Both the position numbers and the translations under genes were made by a program. From NCBI GenBank assembly GCA_964438695.1, contig CAYTKP010000048.1:1-5305 (forward strand): a stretch of DNA of 5,305 nt, in the 5' to 3' direction. The notes beneath the pieces were generated by a model. The model saw nothing but the letters and a program-made list of their open reading frames with translations, was not told the DNA's origin and searched no databases. Below are positions 1 through 5,305 of this stretch, in pieces. Within the stretch, counting starts at the first letter, position 1. Every line of letters starts with the position of its first letter. The DNA is from Phoenicimicrobium sp964438695 (GTDB taxonomy: Bacteria; Atribacterota; Phoenicimicrobiia; Phoenicimicrobiales; Phoenicimicrobiaceae).

Positions 1-155
1 AAAAAGGTATCCTGGCGAGAGGTATATTAGATATTTTTAGAATATTTTTCAAAAAAAGAAGGATTTTTAAAAGTTTTAGAGAATATATAAAAACAGTATA
101 TAGTATCCACTATCGGGTATCAAGTCAAGAAAGAAAAAGAAAGAAATTAACATAA
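1..155 (+). CDS. possible C-terminal fragment of an unidentified upstream protein
   Basis: A reading frame open from the left edge (first full codon at base 3) to TAA at 153-155 gives about 50 residues. It is rich in Lys, Arg, Ile and Phe, with segments such as GILDIFRIFFKKRRIF, then a very basic tail ending ERKRKKLT. Fifty open codons in DNA this AT-rich is mildly unusual, and an amphipathic basic C-terminus is plausible for a membrane-associated enzyme such as a glycosyltransferase, but no family motif is visible. Residues from about base 96 to 128 are encoded by the heptamer tandem array, so the original C-terminus may have been shorter and extended by repeat insertion. It may equally be non-coding sequence that happens to be open. 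No function is proposed. Confidence 0.35.
   Translation, partial: KGILARGILDIFRIFFKKRRIFKSFREYIKTVYSIHYRVSSQERKRKKLT
95..129 (+). repeat. degenerate 7-bp tandem array, about five units
   Basis: The stretch divides cleanly into heptamers AGTATAT, AGTATCC, ACTATCG, GGTATCA and AGTCAAG, with consensus near AGTATCN. The first four units keep TAT at the same positions and the fifth is eroded. Heptamer tandem arrays of this type are scattered through some bacterial genomes as intergenic low-complexity repeats. This one lies inside the open frame that ends at 155, and because 7 is not a multiple of 3, each unit is read in a different frame. It has no visible regulatory role. The array is short and degenerate, so chance is not excluded. 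Confidence 0.55.
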
Positions 156-180
156 TAAGTTTGCAATGATGTGATATAGT
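152..180 (+). promoter_or_regulatory. weak candidate promoter for the pil operon
   Basis: An extended -10-like element, TG at 172-173 then TATAGT at 175-180, matches TATAAT in five of six positions. Seventeen bases upstream lies ATAATA (152-157), a poor three-of-six match to TTGACA. Transcription would start near 187, so the repeat hairpin at 185-224 would sit at the very 5' end of the leader. AT-rich sequence produces such matches by chance, and the operon may instead be read through from the gene upstream. Confidence 0.22.
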
Positions 181-184
181 ATTA

Positions 185-224
185 TGAGATTGCTGCGTAC
201 TGCAAGCGGTGCTCACAATGACAG
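185..224 (+). repeat. degraded palindromic dispersed-repeat element ending AATGACAG
   Basis: This segment opens with TGAGATTGC and closes with CTCACAATGACAG, and it is visibly more G+C-rich than its surroundings. Outer bases ATTG (189-192) and CAAT (216-219) are inverted, while the interior is poorly paired, as expected of a decayed copy. From general knowledge, short palindromic repeats of the form GAGATTGC...GCAATGACA are common between genes in many uncultured bacterial genomes; assigning this copy to that group is inference. It ends 4 bases before the pilM ribosome binding site (AAGGAG, 229-234), so it would lie in the operon's leader. Confidence 0.5.
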
Positions 225-239
225 AAATAAGGAGTAGAT

Positions 240-1307
240 ATGTTTGCGATAGATTTTGGTGCACGTTCAATTAAGGTAGCAAAATTAAAAAAAATAAGTG
301 ATGGTTATGAGCTGGTTAATTATGGAGTTACCCTTAGTCCTGAAGGTGCTATCTCCAATGGTGAAATTCTAAATCCCATTGCAGTCGCTGAGTCCTTGTC
401 TAAACTATTAAAAGATAGTAACATAAAAGACAATAGAGCGATTATAGCCATAACCGGTCAAAAAGTTATAATTAGAGAAATTATTCTTCCTTTAATGGAA
501 GAAAAAGAAATAATGGCTAGCGTAATATGGGAAGCGCCCAAATATGTCCCTTACAATCTGGATGAATCTATTATTGATGCTGATAAGGTGGATGAATTTG
601 TAGACAAAGATGGGAATAAAATGATGAGGGTTCTTTTGGTGGCGGTTCCCAAAAGTGTTGTCCAACCTTATATGGAAGTCTTAAAAAAAGCAAAAGTAAT
701 ACCCAAAATTGTAGATATAATTTCTTCTGCTAATATTAGAGCCTTTGAAACTCATCTTTCTGAGGGAAAAGAGGAAGAACAAGAAGATTCGATTATTAAT
801 ATAATATTATCTATTGGGGCAAGTGGCACTATTCTTACTTTAGTGGAGAAAAATAATTTAAAATTTGCCAGGAATATTTTAGTTGGAGGAAATGATATCA
901 CCAAGGCAATTGCTAAATCTTTAAACATATCTTTTAATGAAGCAGAAAAACTTAAAAGAAAGACCGAAATACTACCAGGTTCACAAGTAGAGGAAAAAGA
1001 TAAAAATGAGAGCGAAAAGATTGCAATGAAAATCTTAAGCCAAATAGCTAAAGAAGTGCGAAAATCTTTAAGCTATTACAAAACTCAAAGTCAAAATATT
1101 AGATATAATAAGATTATATTATGTGGAGGATGTGCTAATATAAAAGGTATCAAAGATTTTTTGACTGAAGAATTTAGAATTCCTGTGATTATCGGAGATC
1201 CTCTAAAAGGAATAAAAGTAAGCGAAAGGGCATTTGATATAGAAAGATTACAAAAAATTAAAGGAACATTAGCCACGGTAATTGGATTAGCTAAGAGAGA
1301 AAGGTAA
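240..1307 (+). CDS. pilM: type IV pilus assembly protein PilM, actin-like
   Basis: PilM is a cytoplasmic FtsA/actin-fold protein that binds the N-terminal tail of PilN and couples the pilus motor side to the alignment complex. The 355-residue length is normal for the family. The phosphate-1 loop is at residues 3-15 (AIDFGARSIKVAK), the extra 1C-type subdomain follows at about 80-165, and an RNILVGG segment is at 211-217 with an AEKLKR helix at 235-240. The adenosine motif is at 292-304 (IILCGGCANIKGI). In the phosphate-2 motif at 189-197 (ILSIGASGT), Ser191 replaces the Asp that is usual in actin-fold ATPases. There is no signal peptide or membrane segment. The ATG follows AAGGAG (229-234) by 5 bases and begins directly at the family's usual N-terminus. 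It is the first gene of pilMNOPQ; pilN starts 15 bases after its stop. Confidence 0.95.
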   Translation: MFAIDFGARSIKVAKLKKISDGYELVNYGVTLSPEGAISNGEILNPIAVAESLSKLLKDSNIKDNRAIIAITGQKVIIREIILPLMEEKEIMASVIWEAPKYVPYNLDESIIDADKVDEFVDKDGNKMMRVLLVAVPKSVVQPYMEVLKKAKVIPKIVDIISSANIRAFETHLSEGKEEEQEDSIINIILSIGASGTILTLVEKNNLKFARNILVGGNDITKAIAKSLNISFNEAEKLKRKTEILPGSQVEEKDKNESEKIAMKILSQIAKEVRKSLSYYKTQSQNIRYNKIILCGGCANIKGIKDFLTEEFRIPVIIGDPLKGIKVSERAFDIERLQKIKGTLATVIGLAKRER

Positions 1308-1322
1308 ATAGGTAAGTAAAAG

Positions 1323-1904
1323 GTGACAAATATTAATCTTCTTCCTGCCGAATATAAAGAAAAAGAAAAATTTAAGTTAAGCAGAGTATTGATTATTTTA
1401 TTTATTATTCTCTTAGCATTTGCTACAGCTTATTTGTATTATTATTTAGAATTACAGATAGATTTCAAAGAACAACAATTAAAAACAATGAAAAGTGAAT
1501 TGGCAGCGATTGAAAAAGTAATAAAAGAAGTAAAAGATCTAGAAAAGGATAAGAAACTTATAGAAGATCGAATCACAGTAATTCAAGGATTAATCGATAA
1601 TCAATCTCGTTTATCCAGGATATTGGGTGAGTTTAGTGCCTCTATTCTCGATGAGGTATGGGTAGATAATCTTACTTTAAGCGCCAATCAAACCTTTAAT
1701 TTTACAGCTAATACTTATAATAATTATTTAGTGGCTAAATATATGGTTACCTTAAAAAATGACCCTACTTTTGACAATATTGAGCTTAGTTATGTACGCA
1801 AGAATAAAATTAGAGAAGAAGATAGGGATGTAGATATTGTAAATTTCAAATTATCAGGAATATTTATCCCCAAGAGATTAGAATCAAATAAGCCCGACCA
1901 ATAA
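1323..1904 (+). CDS. pilN: type IV pilus inner-membrane alignment protein PilN
   Basis: PilN is a bitopic inner-membrane protein that pairs with PilO in the periplasm and docks cytoplasmic PilM through its N-terminal tail. Residues 1-8 read MTNINLLP and contain the conserved INLLP PilM-binding motif. A Lys/Glu linker follows, then one transmembrane helix at about 21-42, a predicted coiled coil at about 46-90 and a ferredoxin-like periplasmic domain at about 98-185. The length of 193 residues is normal. The start is GTG; an in-frame TAA at 1317-1319, only 3 bases upstream, rules out any longer form. The ribosome binding site is weak (GGTAAG, 1311-1316), so translation probably depends on coupling to pilM 15 bases upstream. 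pilO follows after 28 bases. Confidence 0.93.
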   Translation: MTNINLLPAEYKEKEKFKLSRVLIILFIILLAFATAYLYYYLELQIDFKEQQLKTMKSELAAIEKVIKEVKDLEKDKKLIEDRITVIQGLIDNQSRLSRILGEFSASILDEVWVDNLTLSANQTFNFTANTYNNYLVAKYMVTLKNDPTFDNIELSYVRKNKIREEDRDVDIVNFKLSGIFIPKRLESNKPDQ

Positions 1905-1932
1905 GGGAATATAAGATAGAGGTATTTTTTAG

Positions 1933-2487
1933 ATGAAATTAACTAAAGGAATGACCGCATTTATAATATTTTTAATTTTGGTTATGTTTGTTGGAATCAA
2001 TTATTTTTATATATATCAACCAAGAGTGGAAAAAGTCAAGCAATTAGATAGAGATATTGAACTTACTGCTAAGAAGATAATTGAAGGGAAGAGAATTGCA
2101 GCACAGCTTGGTCCTTTAAAAGAAGAATATGCAGCTTTAAAGGAGAAATTAGATTTTTTAGAGGTTATGCTACCTAAAGAAAAAGAAATTCCTGATCTAT
2201 TGATAATGATACAAGATACTTTAAACGAATTTGATGTTGATTTTACCAATTTTACTCCTCAGAATATTTCCTGGGAAAAAGATCGTATTTATGGGAAAAT
2301 GCCTATATCTATGAGTCTCTCTGCCAGTTATTTTGATTTGATAGCTTATTTAGACCGCATAGAAAATTTACCCCGAATTATTGATGTTCAATCATTGGGA
2401 TTGCGTAAGGCAGGAAAAGAAGCCGATAAATTAAATATTTCTATAAATATGTTTACCTATGTCTTAAGAAAAGAGGGTTCTCAATAG
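1933..2487 (+). CDS. pilO: type IV pilus inner-membrane alignment protein PilO
   Basis: PilO is the partner of PilN in the periplasmic alignment complex and contacts PilP. The 184-residue protein has a short basic cytoplasmic tail, one transmembrane helix at about 8-28 and a coiled coil at about 31-78. The family's LPKEKEIPDLL segment is at 80-90, and a ferredoxin-like domain spans about 92-180, including the LIAYLDRIENLPRII helix (136-150) and closing beta strands. The ATG is preceded by AGAGG (1918-1922) at 10 bases. Its stop lies 3 bases before the next ATG, which suggests coupled translation. Identity rests on the characteristic LPxxxEIPDLL motif, the layout and the gene order. Confidence 0.94.
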   Translation: MKLTKGMTAFIIFLILVMFVGINYFYIYQPRVEKVKQLDRDIELTAKKIIEGKRIAAQLGPLKEEYAALKEKLDFLEVMLPKEKEIPDLLIMIQDTLNEFDVDFTNFTPQNISWEKDRIYGKMPISMSLSASYFDLIAYLDRIENLPRIIDVQSLGLRKAGKEADKLNISINMFTYVLRKEGSQ

Positions 2488-2490
2488 AAT

Positions 2491-3147
2491 ATGAGAAAAA
2501 TATCTATTAAAAATCTGTTTAAGAAGTCAGAATCAGATACCGGAAAAAGTAAAAATAGATTGTTAATCACCCTACTAATTATATTGATAATAGCCGGAAT
2601 AGTTTATTGGGGGTATCCCCTTATATTTTCTAATAAATCAGTAAGCCCTAATGTTACTACTGCGACAAGAGCAACTACCCCAAGCCAAACCATAGTAGTT
2701 ACAAAGACAGATTCCAAAGTAGAAGTAAAAGAAAAAGAGAAGACACCATTTGAAATTGAAATGGAAAAAAGAAAGCAAGCTTATGAAAATAAAATATTCG
2801 TCTATGAACCTTATGAGCCACCAAGTAATAGAAATCCTTTTCAAAAATTGAGTACTTCTTACTTTTTAGTAGAAGGAGAAAAAAAAGAAGAAGGGGAAGA
2901 GGATAATGTCTTAAGATTGCCTAAACCAGAATTACCTCCCGGAACGAAATTAACTGGAGTAATTGGAACCGAAGATAAGAAAATAGCAATGATAGAAATG
3001 AATGGTGAAACTTTTATTGCAAACTTATATGATATTTTATTAGATAAATATATTGTAAAAGAGATAAAAAAAGACGAAGTAGTGCTTGAACTTAACGATT
3101 ATGAATTTTCCATAAAAATAGGAGGTGAGGAAGCTTCTAATGAGTAG
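2491..3147 (+). CDS. PilP-like secretin-docking protein with N-terminal transmembrane anchor
   Basis: By position between pilO and pilQ this is the PilP slot, which links PilN/PilO to the N0 domain of PilQ. The 218-residue protein starts with a basic, hydrophilic tail (1-22), followed by one transmembrane helix at about 24-46. A Thr/Ser-rich and then Lys/Glu-rich linker runs to about 100. Next comes YEPYEPPSNRNPF (105-117), which resembles the RDPF-type motif of PilP, then a small beta-rich domain at about 150-210 beginning LTGVIG. Known PilP proteins are usually lipoproteins, but there is no lipobox Cys here and in fact no Cys at all, so it is anchored like GspC of type II secretion. The Gly-rich turn common in PilP beta domains is poorly conserved. 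The gene could be named PilP- or GspC-like. Its last 8 bases overlap pilQ. Confidence 0.75.
   Translation: MRKISIKNLFKKSESDTGKSKNRLLITLLIILIIAGIVYWGYPLIFSNKSVSPNVTTATRATTPSQTIVVTKTDSKVEVKEKEKTPFEIEMEKRKQAYENKIFVYEPYEPPSNRNPFQKLSTSYFLVEGEKKEEGEEDNVLRLPKPELPPGTKLTGVIGTEDKKIAMIEMNGETFIANLYDILLDKYIVKEIKKDEVVLELNDYEFSIKIGGEEASNE
3121..3130 (+). promoter_or_regulatory. ribosome binding site that decides the pilQ start
   Basis: GGAGGTGAGG lies inside the 3' end of the pilP-like gene. An in-frame GTG within it (3125-3127) would extend pilQ by five residues but would overlap its own Shine-Dalgarno sequence. ATG at 3140 lies 9 bases after the GAGG part and 12-14 after the GGAGG part, and it overlaps the pilP-like stop in ATGAGTAG. 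The ATG is therefore preferred. No other ATG, GTG or TTG occurs in frame before the signal peptide. Confidence 0.7.
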
Positions 3148-5155
3148 CACAATAGCCCAACATAAAGAAATAGATTCCCGCTTTTGCGGGAATAGTAAAA
3201 AAGAAGACAAGAATGACAAGAGAGAAGTTAGAAGTAACAGTCTGGGGGAAATAAATTCCTCTATAATTGGAAGAGAAGAAGTAAAGAAGCAATTTCAAAA
3301 GGTAAACTTTTTCTCCTTACCAAGTAGAAAAGTAAATATATTATTTTTTGTTTTAATAGTATTTTTAATATCTTCCTTTATGGTGAGTGCCAATTCTTCA
3401 GATATTTGGTTTACTAATATCTGGTATAAAAAATTACCCAATTATACCCACATTACTATTAAAGCAAGTGGAGTTATTTCAGAATATGAGGTTAATTATT
3501 TAGAAAAACCAGATAGAATAGTAATCGATATAAAGAATGCATATTATGGCATCGAAGAATTGACCAAAAATATTTTATTTTTAAATATGGGCTCAGTAAA
3601 ACAAGTAAGGTGTGCGCAATTTGAAAGAGAGCCAATCCCCATAACCCGCTTTGTAGTTGATCTGTTTCGGAAGGCTGATTATGAAGTGAAATTATCTCCT
3701 AATAATAGATTAATTTATATAGATGTATATGACTACACTGAATTTAAGGCGCCTGAAGAACAGGTTTTTACTGTTACTCCAGTAAAAAGCGAAGCAATAA
3801 AAATTGAAAAGGAAGAACCAAAAGTTTCTATCATAGATATAGCAGATAGCACAATGGAACCATTTGAAATAAGCTTTAAAAAAGATGCAGATGTACGGGA
3901 TGTAATAAATTTATTATTTGCCCAGGCAGGAATAAATGTTATTACTGATGAATCAGTAACTGGTAGCATAACTTTAAACTTTCCCAAAAAAGTGACTTTT
4001 AAGGAAGCATTAAACGCAATTTTATTAACTAAAAATTTAGATTATATGGAAATAGAAAATAATACTGTTTTTATTGCTACCAAAGAAAAAATAGAGGCAA
4101 ATAAAAAACCTATTACTAAAATATTTGAGTTAAAGAATGCTACTGCCGAAGAAGCAAAAGGACTATTAGATAATTATATTAAAGAAGGAGAAAAGAGCAA
4201 TATCAGTATTGTAGCTGATAAGAGATTGAATAATCTTATCATTACTGCACCAGAAGAAGATATGGCCAAAATTGCAGACCTAATCAATGAAATAGATTGC
4301 CAATTGTTAACTAAAACCTTTAAGATAAATAATGCTATTTATAAAGATGAGATTGAAGCCATAAAAAATATGTTAAGTATAATTATTCCTGAAGAAGGAA
4401 GAATAAATGTAGATAGCAGGCAGAATGAAATTATAGTAAGAGGTTCTGAAGAAGAATTAAAAAATGTGGAAATTATGATTGAAGGATTAGATAAGCGCGC
4501 ACCCCAAATAATGATTGAAGCAAAAATTGTGGAAATTACTTTGGATAGTGAAAAAGATTTGGGGATTAAATGGACTAGTGGAACGGGAGATACAAAAGTA
4601 GAAGGACAAATTAATGTAGGAGAAATAACTTTAGGCGGTTCCTTTGAAAGAAGTGGCTTAATTGAAGCGACTCTCAAAGCTTTACAAACTGAAGGAAAGA
4701 CAAATATTTTATCTAATCCCAAAGTGCTTACTTTAGATGGGAAAGAAGCTAAGATATTGTCTGGCTCCAAAATTCCTATTAAAGAAGTTACTTCTGAAGG
4801 AGTTGAAACTATAAAATATATGGATGTGGGATTGAGTATGGCCGTTACCCCACATTTAAGTAGTGATGACCTTATTACTATGGACGTGAATACAAAAGTA
4901 GAATCATTAGGGGAAGAACTTATTCAAGGCTATCCCGTAATTAATTCGCGAGAAGAACAAGCAATAATTCGGGCTAATTTGGGTGAAACTAAAGTAATAG
5001 GAGGTTTAATTACTTCAGAAGATATAAAAAATATTCATAAGATACCTTTATTAGCTGAAATTCCTATATTCGGTGAATTATTTAAATTTACTCATACTAA
5101 GAATAAGAAGACAGAGATAATTATTCTGATTACTGCTCACAAGTTAGATTATTAA
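3140..5155 (+). CDS. pilQ: type IV pilus outer-membrane secretin PilQ
   Basis: PilQ forms the multimeric outer-membrane channel through which the pilus passes. From ATG 3140 the protein is 671 residues. A charged extension spans 1-62. A signal sequence follows at 63-84 (RKVNILFFVL onward, likely cut after VSA). The AMIN peptidoglycan-binding domain is at about 89-196, the secretin/TonB N0 (STN) domain at 240-313 and an N1 (NolW-type) domain at 325-386. A second N-type domain is at about 389-449, and the secretin barrel domain is at 455-667. Signature segments are ILSNPKV (523-529), VIGGLI (619-624) and IPLLAEIPIFGELF (635-648). The stretch between LGIKW (474-478) and ILSNPKV is short, so the barrel looks compact. 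There is no lipobox. Residues 12-31 derive partly from a palindromic repeat and a 21-base duplication. Translation is coupled to the pilP-like gene by an 8-base overlap. Confidence 0.96.
   Translation: MSSTIAQHKEIDSRFCGNSKKEDKNDKREVRSNSLGEINSSIIGREEVKKQFQKVNFFSLPSRKVNILFFVLIVFLISSFMVSANSSDIWFTNIWYKKLPNYTHITIKASGVISEYEVNYLEKPDRIVIDIKNAYYGIEELTKNILFLNMGSVKQVRCAQFEREPIPITRFVVDLFRKADYEVKLSPNNRLIYIDVYDYTEFKAPEEQVFTVTPVKSEAIKIEKEEPKVSIIDIADSTMEPFEISFKKDADVRDVINLLFAQAGINVITDESVTGSITLNFPKKVTFKEALNAILLTKNLDYMEIENNTVFIATKEKIEANKKPITKIFELKNATAEEAKGLLDNYIKEGEKSNISIVADKRLNNLIITAPEEDMAKIADLINEIDCQLLTKTFKINNAIYKDEIEAIKNMLSIIIPEEGRINVDSRQNEIIVRGSEEELKNVEIMIEGLDKRAPQIMIEAKIVEITLDSEKDLGIKWTSGTGDTKVEGQINVGEITLGGSFERSGLIEATLKALQTEGKTNILSNPKVLTLDGKEAKILSGSKIPIKEVTSEGVETIKYMDVGLSMAVTPHLSSDDLITMDVNTKVESLGEELIQGYPVINSREEQAIIRANLGETKVIGGLITSEDIKNIHKIPLLAEIPIFGELFKFTHTKNKKTEIIILITAHKLDY
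3174..3193 (+). repeat. palindromic repeat-like element inside the pilQ 5' coding region
   Basis: ATTCCCGC (3174-3181), a TTTT loop (3182-3185) and GCGGGAAT (3186-3193) form a perfect 8-bp hairpin, G+C-rich against the local background. It encodes DSRFCGN, residues 12-18 of PilQ. From general knowledge, ATTCCCGCnnnnGCGGGAATGACA elements are abundant dispersed palindromes in many bacterial genomes and give the recurrent peptide DSRFRGND when translated. Here the usual GACA continuation has become AGTA directly after the stem. Assignment to that family is inference; the palindrome itself is plain in the sequence. Confidence 0.75.
3190..3227 (+). repeat. imperfect 21-base-period duplication in pilQ
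   Basis: GAATAGTAAAAAAGAAG (3190-3206) recurs as GAATGACAAGAGAGAAG (3211-3227), with 12 of 17 bases identical and all differences transitions. The 21-base period preserves the frame and gives consecutive heptapeptides NSKKEDK (18-24) and NDKREVR (25-31). The second unit carries the AATGACA end expected of the palindromic element. The Lys/Glu-rich composition makes chance similarity possible. Confidence 0.4.
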
Positions 5156-5168
5156 CTATATCTATCTC

Positions 5169-5185
5169 TCTCCTTAAGGAGATTT
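5169..5185 (+). terminator. small perfect palindrome after pilQ, possible weak terminator
   Basis: TCTCCTTAAGGAGA (5169-5182) is a perfect 14-base palindrome, folding as a 5-bp stem (TCTCC/GGAGA) with a TTAA loop, followed by TTTATTA. The stem is short and the T tract poor, so termination would be inefficient and readthrough into the next gene is likely. The right arm reads AAGGAGA like a ribosome binding site, but no ATG, GTG or TTG follows at a usable distance. Confidence 0.25.
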
Positions 5186-5225
5186 ATTACAAAATAACGA
5201 TAGAATTCGAAGGGAGGACAAGACT

Positions 5226-5305
5226 GTGCCCTATAAAAATAAAAAGAATTTATATAAAATATTATTTATAACAATATTGTTAGGTTTTATAATATCCTTA
5301 GCTGG
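5226..5305 (+). CDS. N-terminus of an exported or lipoprotein-like protein, cut by window edge
   Basis: A GTG start follows a strong ribosome binding site, GGGAGG (5212-5217), at 8 bases. The 26 complete codons give MPYKNKKNLYKILFITIL and then LGFIISLA, with the window ending on the first two bases (GG) of a Gly codon. This is a typical signal sequence: a basic n-region of about 11 residues, then a hydrophobic core of about 14. The final L-A-G matches the first three positions of a lipobox, so a Cys in the next codon would make it a lipoprotein. It lies 70 bases after pilQ on the same strand and could belong to the same operon. The mature protein is not visible, so no function can be assigned. 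Confidence 0.75.
   Translation, partial: MPYKNKKNLYKILFITILLGFIISLA

Noticed and set aside
161..185. Promoter with TTGCAA (161-166) and TATTAT (180-185)
   Set aside because: The spacer is only 13 bases, too short for a standard sigma-70-type promoter.
76..270. Minus-strand frame of 64 residues over the pilM leader
   Set aside because: It overlaps the repeats and the pilM start, has low-complexity hydrophobic content and no ribosome binding site or recognisable motif.
3125..3139. GTG at 3125 as the pilQ start
   Set aside because: It lies within the Shine-Dalgarno stretch itself, leaving no proper spacing. ATG 3140 has better spacing and the typical stop-overlapping coupling.
3245..3261. Second small hairpin in pilQ (GGGGAA / TTCCTC with an ATAAA loop)
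   Set aside because: The 6-bp stem includes a G-T pair and matches no repeat form I recognise, so it is probably chance.
4339..4770. Minus-strand frame of 143 residues inside pilQ
   Set aside because: It is antisense to strongly conserved secretin sequence. Its Ser/Pro/Ile-rich composition is what the complement of Glu/Lys/Asn codons gives.
1..5305. CRISPR array, tRNA, rRNA, riboswitch or insertion sequence
   Set aside because: No regularly spaced direct repeats, cloverleaf or rRNA-like segments, or transposase sequence were seen. The window is almost entirely coding.

Overview
The window is a conventional type IV pilus (T4P) alignment and secretin operon, pilM-pilN-pilO-pilP-like-pilQ, all on the + strand. 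It comes from an AT-rich genome, roughly one third G+C by eye. A PilQ secretin with an AMIN domain means the host has an outer membrane. The low G+C, the long Lys/Glu/Ile-rich proteins and the remains of short dispersed repeats would fit an uncultured diderm lineage such as Atribacterota, Aerophobetes or Omnitrophota. That placement is a guess, because no taxonomic marker is present.

Layout. Bases 1-155 hold what may be the C-terminal end of an upstream protein, and its last codons run through a short heptamer tandem array (95-129). Bases 156-239 are non-coding, with a weak promoter candidate and a degraded palindromic repeat ending in AATGACA (185-224) just before the pilM ribosome binding site. 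Next come pilM (240-1307, cytoplasmic actin-like protein), pilN (1323-1904) and pilO (1933-2487), which are bitopic inner-membrane proteins. They are followed by a PilP-like protein with an N-terminal transmembrane anchor instead of a lipobox (2491-3147), and by pilQ (3140-5155). pilQ overlaps the PilP-like gene by 8 bases. After a 70-base gap with a small perfect palindrome, a new GTG-initiated gene with a signal sequence begins at 5226 and runs off the right edge.

How they work together (family knowledge). PilM binds the N-terminal INLLP motif of PilN in the cytoplasm. PilN and PilO pair through periplasmic coiled coils and ferredoxin-like domains. PilP bridges PilN/PilO to the N0 domain of PilQ, and PilQ forms the outer-membrane pore for the pilus. 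Tight spacing and the overlap indicate one transcript with translational coupling.

Most notable points. (1) PilQ carries a ~62-residue charged extension ahead of its signal peptide, and part of it is encoded by a palindromic dispersed-repeat-like element kept in frame. (2) The PilM phosphate-2 motif has Ser where actin-fold ATPases normally have Asp. (3) The PilP-like protein is membrane-anchored. I see no undescribed system here; the oddities are variations on a known machine.
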